7,454 nucleotides of DNA from DASQEH01 sp038239485. GTDB lineage: Bacteria; Actinomycetota; Actinomycetes; Propionibacteriales; Nocardioidaceae. The first letter of the stretch is position 1. Every line of letters starts with the position of its first letter. Both the position numbers and the translations under genes were made by a program. Shown in pieces: positions 5,016 through 7,454 of this stretch. Below the pieces are notes generated by a model. It was not told where the DNA came from. It saw only the letters and a list, made by a program, of their open reading frames with translations, and made no database searches. The stretch is from the NCBI GenBank assembly GCA_038239485.1, contig JBBSET010000091.1:1-7454 (forward strand), read 5' to 3'.

Positions 5016-6179
5016 TTGACGGCGAGAACGAGCATCAGCAGGCGAAGCGTTCTCAAGACGGTAGCCATCGTGGCCGTGCCCCCCAGCCTTGCAGTCGCGA
5101 CGCCCGGGCGGAGCATGGCCGCGACGGGTGACGTGGCCTCCACCACGGGTCTCGGTGCGGACGGCCAGCTCGGAAACGGCTCGACCAACGACCGCCTGAC
5201 ATTCGGCGCGGTCAACGCGCTCGTGGATGTGACCGAGCTGTCCGGTGGCCGCGAGCACGTGATCGCGAGAGTGAACCGCGGGGTCTACACGTGGGGTGAC
5301 GGCTCGAAGGGTGCGACCGGTCTGGGTTCGACGGCCGACCAGTCGACGCCACAGCCGGTGCCTCGACTCTCGGGCGTCACCAGTGTCATCGCTGGTCACT
5401 ACCACACGCTGGTGGTTGTCGCTGGGGGTGTGCGCGGTTGGGGCTCGAACGCCATGGGCCAGCTGGGTGACGGCACCACTACACGTCGGCTGTCGCCGGT
5501 GACCACGTCCGGGCTCTCCGGGGTCGTCGCCGTTGGCGCCGGAAGGGACGCCAGCTACGCGCTGCTGGCCGACGGCACCCTGCGGGCCTGGGGTGGTGGC
5601 GCCAACGGTGAGCTCGGCAACGGGACGCAGACCGCCAAGCAGCTCAGGCCGGTTGTCGTGTCGAACCTGACGAGCGTGTCAGCGGTCGCCGGCGGCCGAA
5701 ACCACGCTCTGGCCATCCGCAACGGGATGGTCTGGACCTGGGGGTTGAACGCGTCCGGCCAGCTCGGCACCGGTACCCGGACATCACAGAGCACGCCGGT
5801 AATCGTGACCGGCCTGTCCAACGTCGTCGCGGTCGCCGCCGGCGCGGTCCACTCCGTCGCGTTGCTCGCCGATCGCTCGGTCTACACCTGGGGCGAGGCG
5901 TCGTGGGGCCAGATCGGCTCCGGGAAGACGGTCGACCGGCTCACGCCCGGCCTGGTCTCGGGCCTTCCGGCGATCAGCAGCATCGGTTGCGGTAGGGACC
6001 ACACCATCGCCGTCTCGACCACACACGGGGTCTGGGCGTGGGGCCACGACGACTACGGCCAGCTCGGCACCGGCGCGGTCACCAAGGCGCGGCTGTCTCC
6101 GGTCCACATTGTCGGCATCAGCAACGCCCTCGCGGGGCATGGCGGCCGCGGGTACTCCGTCCTCCACTGTTCGGCCTGA
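5016..6179 (+). CDS. Tat-exported seven-repeat RCC1-type beta-propeller protein
   Basis: The preferred start is TTG 5016, preceded by GAAGGA at 6-base spacing, giving 387 residues with the twin-arginine motif SRRSVLK at 8-14. An in-frame ATG at 4977 adds 13 residues but has no ribosome site. A hydrophobic stretch (15-29) follows, so export by Tat is predicted. From about residue 45 the protein is built of seven RCC1 repeats of about 50 residues, each with a W-G...G-x-L-G core. Examples are GWGSNAMGQLGDGT, TWGLNASGQLGTGT and AWGHDDYGQLGTGA. Seven repeats match the seven-bladed RCC1 propeller. The first repeat reads TTGLGADGQLGNG and lacks the usual Trp, and the second has an irregular KGATGLG core. 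Bacterial RCC1 proteins are mostly of unknown function and probably bind ligands or proteins outside the cell; nothing suggests nucleotide exchange. The next gene begins one base after its stop. Confidence 0.88.
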   Translation: MTARTSISRRSVLKTVAIVAVPPSLAVATPGRSMAATGDVASTTGLGADGQLGNGSTNDRLTFGAVNALVDVTELSGGREHVIARVNRGVYTWGDGSKGATGLGSTADQSTPQPVPRLSGVTSVIAGHYHTLVVVAGGVRGWGSNAMGQLGDGTTTRRLSPVTTSGLSGVVAVGAGRDASYALLADGTLRAWGGGANGELGNGTQTAKQLRPVVVSNLTSVSAVAGGRNHALAIRNGMVWTWGLNASGQLGTGTRTSQSTPVIVTGLSNVVAVAAGAVHSVALLADRSVYTWGEASWGQIGSGKTVDRLTPGLVSGLPAISSIGCGRDHTIAVSTTHGVWAWGHDDYGQLGTGAVTKARLSPVHIVGISNALAGHGGRGYSVLHCSA

Positions 6180-6180
6180 T

Positions 6181-6486
6181 ATGAGCGACGCCAGGACAAC
6201 CCATACCAGCGATGGCGCCGCGATCGAGGTCGTGGACACGGGCTCAAGGTTCGAGGCCCGCGTGGATGGCAAGCGCGCCGGGGCGTCGTATTACCGCGTC
6301 GACCGCGGTCGGGTCGTTTTCACCCACACCCTCGTGGAGCCGGCGTGGGAGGGCCAAGGCGTTGGCTCGGCCCTGGCGGGGGCCGCCCTTGTGCAGGTCC
6401 GGGCCAGTGGCCGAAAGGTCGTCGCCCGCTGTCCGTTCATCGGCGCCTACCTCCAGCGTCACCCGGAGTTCGCCGATCTCCTCTAG
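6181..6486 (+). CDS. Small GNAT-fold N-acetyltransferase (COG2388 / Acetyltransf_CG-like)
   Basis: A 101-residue protein starting at ATG 6181, one base after the RCC1 stop (TGATATG). An in-frame ATG at 6109 lies inside the RCC1 gene and is less likely. The short single-domain layout fits the YjdJ/COG2388 type, about 90-100 residues. It shows VVFTHTLVEPAWEGQGVGSAL (45-65), where EGQGVGSAL is the acetyl-CoA pyrophosphate-binding loop. RKVVARCPFIGAYLQRHPEFADL (78-100) is the conserved C-terminal block with CPF and the RHPEFADL ending. The substrate is unknown for this family. There is no clear ribosome site, so translation probably follows from the RCC1 gene by coupling, although the two proteins work in different compartments: this one is cytoplasmic, the propeller exported. 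Confidence 0.9.
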   Translation: MSDARTTHTSDGAAIEVVDTGSRFEARVDGKRAGASYYRVDRGRVVFTHTLVEPAWEGQGVGSALAGAALVQVRASGRKVVARCPFIGAYLQRHPEFADLL

Positions 6487-6551
6487 CCGCTTCGTCGTCG
6501 TGTCTGGCTACGCCCAGCGCACTGGATAGACCGGGTGCCACATCGAGCGTC

Positions 6552-6570
6552 CCGGGGCGGTTGTGCCCGG
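6552..6570 (+). terminator. Possible weak hairpin after the acetyltransferase gene
   Basis: CCGGGGC and GCCCGG can pair around a GGTTGT loop: six pairs with one bulged G. It lies about 65 bases beyond the GNAT stop and before the convergent tRNA gene. The stem is short and there is no T-run, so this is a weak candidate. Confidence 0.25.
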
Positions 6571-6635
6571 TGGGCTGAGGCCGAGGACACGGAGCAGTCG
6601 GCGGCTTGCGACCAGCACCCGTCCCCGCCGTGAGA

Positions 6636-6647
6636 CTCACCGGTGAG
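6636..6647. repeat. Perfect 12-bp palindrome next to the tRNA 3' end
   Basis: CTCACCGGTGAG is its own reverse complement. It lies one base beyond the 3' end of the tRNA gene (tRNA on the minus strand). It could help tRNA 3' processing or termination, or be a protein site; with only CTCA/TGAG arms around a four-base centre it is weak as a hairpin. Confidence 0.4.
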
Positions 6648-6648
6648 G

Positions 6649-6721
6649 TGCCCTCGGGCAGATTCGAACTGCCGACACACGGTTTAGGAAACCGTTGCTC
6701 TATCCCCTGAGCTACGAGGGC
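6649..6721 (-). tRNA. tRNA-Arg (anticodon CCT, reads AGG)
   Basis: The reverse strand folds as a full cloverleaf of 73 bases. The acceptor stem GCCCTCG pairs with CGAGGGC, and the discriminator base is A. The D-arm is GCTC/GAGC. The anticodon stem ACGGT/ACCGT carries loop TTCCTAA, so the anticodon is CCT. The T-arm GGCAG/CTGCC carries loop TTCGAAT. The bases after the discriminator are CCT, so a full CCA end is not encoded. AGG is a rare codon in high-GC actinobacteria. tRNA genes of this kind are common integration points for mobile DNA; a transposase-like gene lies 195 bases upstream of it. Confidence 0.97.
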
Positions 6722-6830
6722 GGGACGTGCGGACTTGGCTGTGGAAAACCGTGGGCACAGCGCGCTGCCGCCGGTGGCGGCGTGGCGGTGGGAGTCTACT
6801 TGCCCTGGTGGGGTTTGTGGTTGACTGGAT

Positions 6831-6854
6831 CTGCGTCTAGGCAGGCAGACGCGT
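6831..6854. terminator. Possible hairpin beyond the transposase-like gene
   Basis: GCGTCT (6833-6838) and AGACGC (6847-6852) pair around an eight-base AGGCAGGC loop, with a wobble pair possible on the outside. It lies about 65 bases past the stop of the leftward transposase-like gene, so it could end that transcript or belong to the end of the element. The other element end is outside the window, so terminal inverted repeats cannot be tested. Confidence 0.25.
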
Positions 6855-6916
6855 CAGTCTCGGCTTCGTGTACGGCAGCGAGTCTGGGGCCACTTGGCGG
6901 GTATGTCTATTCGGAG

Positions 6917-7454
6917 TCAGGCGGCGTTGATGTGCGACGGTGGCGGTGCCTGGTTGCGGATGTGGTTGTTCCAGACGTGTCGGGCCCAGGCGTTCTCGGC
7001 GATGGTGGCGAGGAGGACGATGGTGGTCTGGTTGTGGATGCCCCACGCGGGGAGGCGTTGGCCGTAGAAGGCGCGTTCGAGTTGGGCGTTGAGGCTTTCG
7101 GTGTCTTGCCGCATGCCGTAGAGCTGTTTGTGTCGGGGGCTGCTGGTGGGCAGGATGCGGAGGTATTCGCAACGGTTGAATTTCGCGGTAGCGTCGTCGG
7201 CGACGGGCAGCAGGGGTTCCCACCAGTTGTGGTCGGGGTGGTCGGGGCAGGGGAGGGTGTAGTGGGCGTAGAACTGGTGCCGGGTGGTGCCGTCTTGGCG
7301 GCGGGTGGTGTCGCGTTTGGTTTGGTGGCGGGTGAGCTCGCGGTAGTGGCTTGTGCCGTCGGCGGTGATGGTCTGTTCGTAGAGAGTGCCGGCGGCGGCC
7401 CAGACTTTGTTGGCGCCGCCGTTGGCGTACCATTTGTTTGGGCGTTTTGTACAG
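6917..7454 (-). CDS. Transposase-like protein, C-terminal part (N-terminus off the right edge)
   Basis: A minus frame stays open from the right edge to TGA 6919-6917, giving 178 residues; only the last 65 follow an in-frame ATG, so the gene is easily missed. The protein has protein-like composition, with Lys, Asn, Trp and Tyr at normal levels, whereas the competing frames are Arg/Pro/His-rich noise. Visible parts are KWYANGGANKVWAAAGTLYE, then a YRELTRHQTKRDTTRR stretch and a CPDHPDHNWWEPLL segment. Next come AKFNRCEYLRILP and YGMRQDTESLNAQLERAFYG, and the tail has a helix around TTIVLLATIAENAWARHVW. The Y-x2-R-x3-E-S-x-N pattern looks like the third catalytic Glu region of DDE transposases, followed by the usual closing helix. 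The catalytic Asp residues would lie mostly beyond the edge. The IS family cannot be named. Confidence is high that it codes, moderate that it is a transposase. Confidence 0.68.
   Translation of the reverse strand, partial: CTKRPNKWYANGGANKVWAAAGTLYEQTITADGTSHYRELTRHQTKRDTTRRQDGTTRHQFYAHYTLPCPDHPDHNWWEPLLPVADDATAKFNRCEYLRILPTSSPRHKQLYGMRQDTESLNAQLERAFYGQRLPAWGIHNQTTIVLLATIAENAWARHVWNNHIRNQAPPPSHINAA

Noticed and set aside
4065..5405. 446-residue minus ORF
   Set aside because: It is antisense to the RCC1 gene, crosses the secreted-protein gene in another frame and crosses the control region; its composition is Arg/His/Pro-rich noise.
6649..6721. Second copy of the tRNA 3' end as an attachment site within the window
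   Set aside because: By eye no other copy of the T-arm/acceptor sequence was found; GCCCTCG at 4225-4231 is part of the terminator hairpin and matches only the acceptor stem.
6740..6748. DnaA-box-like TGTGGAAAA
   Set aside because: A single near-match with no cluster, AT-rich region or dnaA/dnaN neighbours, so an origin is not supported.
6793..6798. TAGACT as a -10 element for the tRNA gene (minus strand)
   Set aside because: It is about 70 bases from the tRNA 5' end and the -35 match is poor.
6837..7433. 198-residue minus ORF
   Set aside because: It is extremely rich in Arg, Pro and His and overlaps, in another frame, the protein-like transposase frame.

Overview
The window is high-GC DNA with GC-rich third codon positions, twin-arginine (Tat) export signals and dense short overlapping genes. 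It most resembles the chromosome of an actinobacterium, possibly a Nocardioides-like lineage; the lineage is inferred from gene style, not from a marker gene.

Layout, left to right. (1) 1-565, minus: N-terminal part of a quinone reductase / MDR-family oxidoreductase that runs off the left edge. (2) 566-720: short intergenic stretch with three tandem copies of a 19-bp unit. (3) 721-3387, minus: a compact unit transcribed right to left. It holds a Tat-exported PHP-domain (CehA/McbA-like) metallo-phosphoesterase with a histidine-rich N-terminus, an unrecognised 226-residue protein whose start overlaps the PHP stop (TGATG), and a decayed fragment of a phosphate-transporter permease gene (pstC-like) whose start overlaps the second stop (ATGA). 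(4) 3601-3891, plus: a DUF3892-type small protein. (5) 3892-4270: gene-poor stretch with a doubtful small membrane ORF and a strong hairpin terminator. (6) 4271-4786, minus: a small secreted beta-barrel-like protein. (7) 4787-5015: divergent control region containing a large imperfect stem-loop. (8) 5016-6486, plus: a Tat-exported seven-repeat RCC1 beta-propeller followed one base later by a small GNAT-fold acetyltransferase. (9) 6649-6721, minus: tRNA-Arg(CCT). (10) 6917-7454, minus: C-terminal half of a transposase-like protein open to the right edge.

How the parts fit. The middle of the window is rich in exported proteins: two Tat substrates and one Sec-type secreted protein. The PHP enzyme and its coupled partner are the best candidate for an undescribed two-gene functional unit. 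The pstC-like relic beside them hints at an older phosphate-related context, but this is inference. The tRNA next to a transposase-like gene marks the right side as a plausible insertion region. No complete defence system, CRISPR array or biosynthetic cluster is visible.
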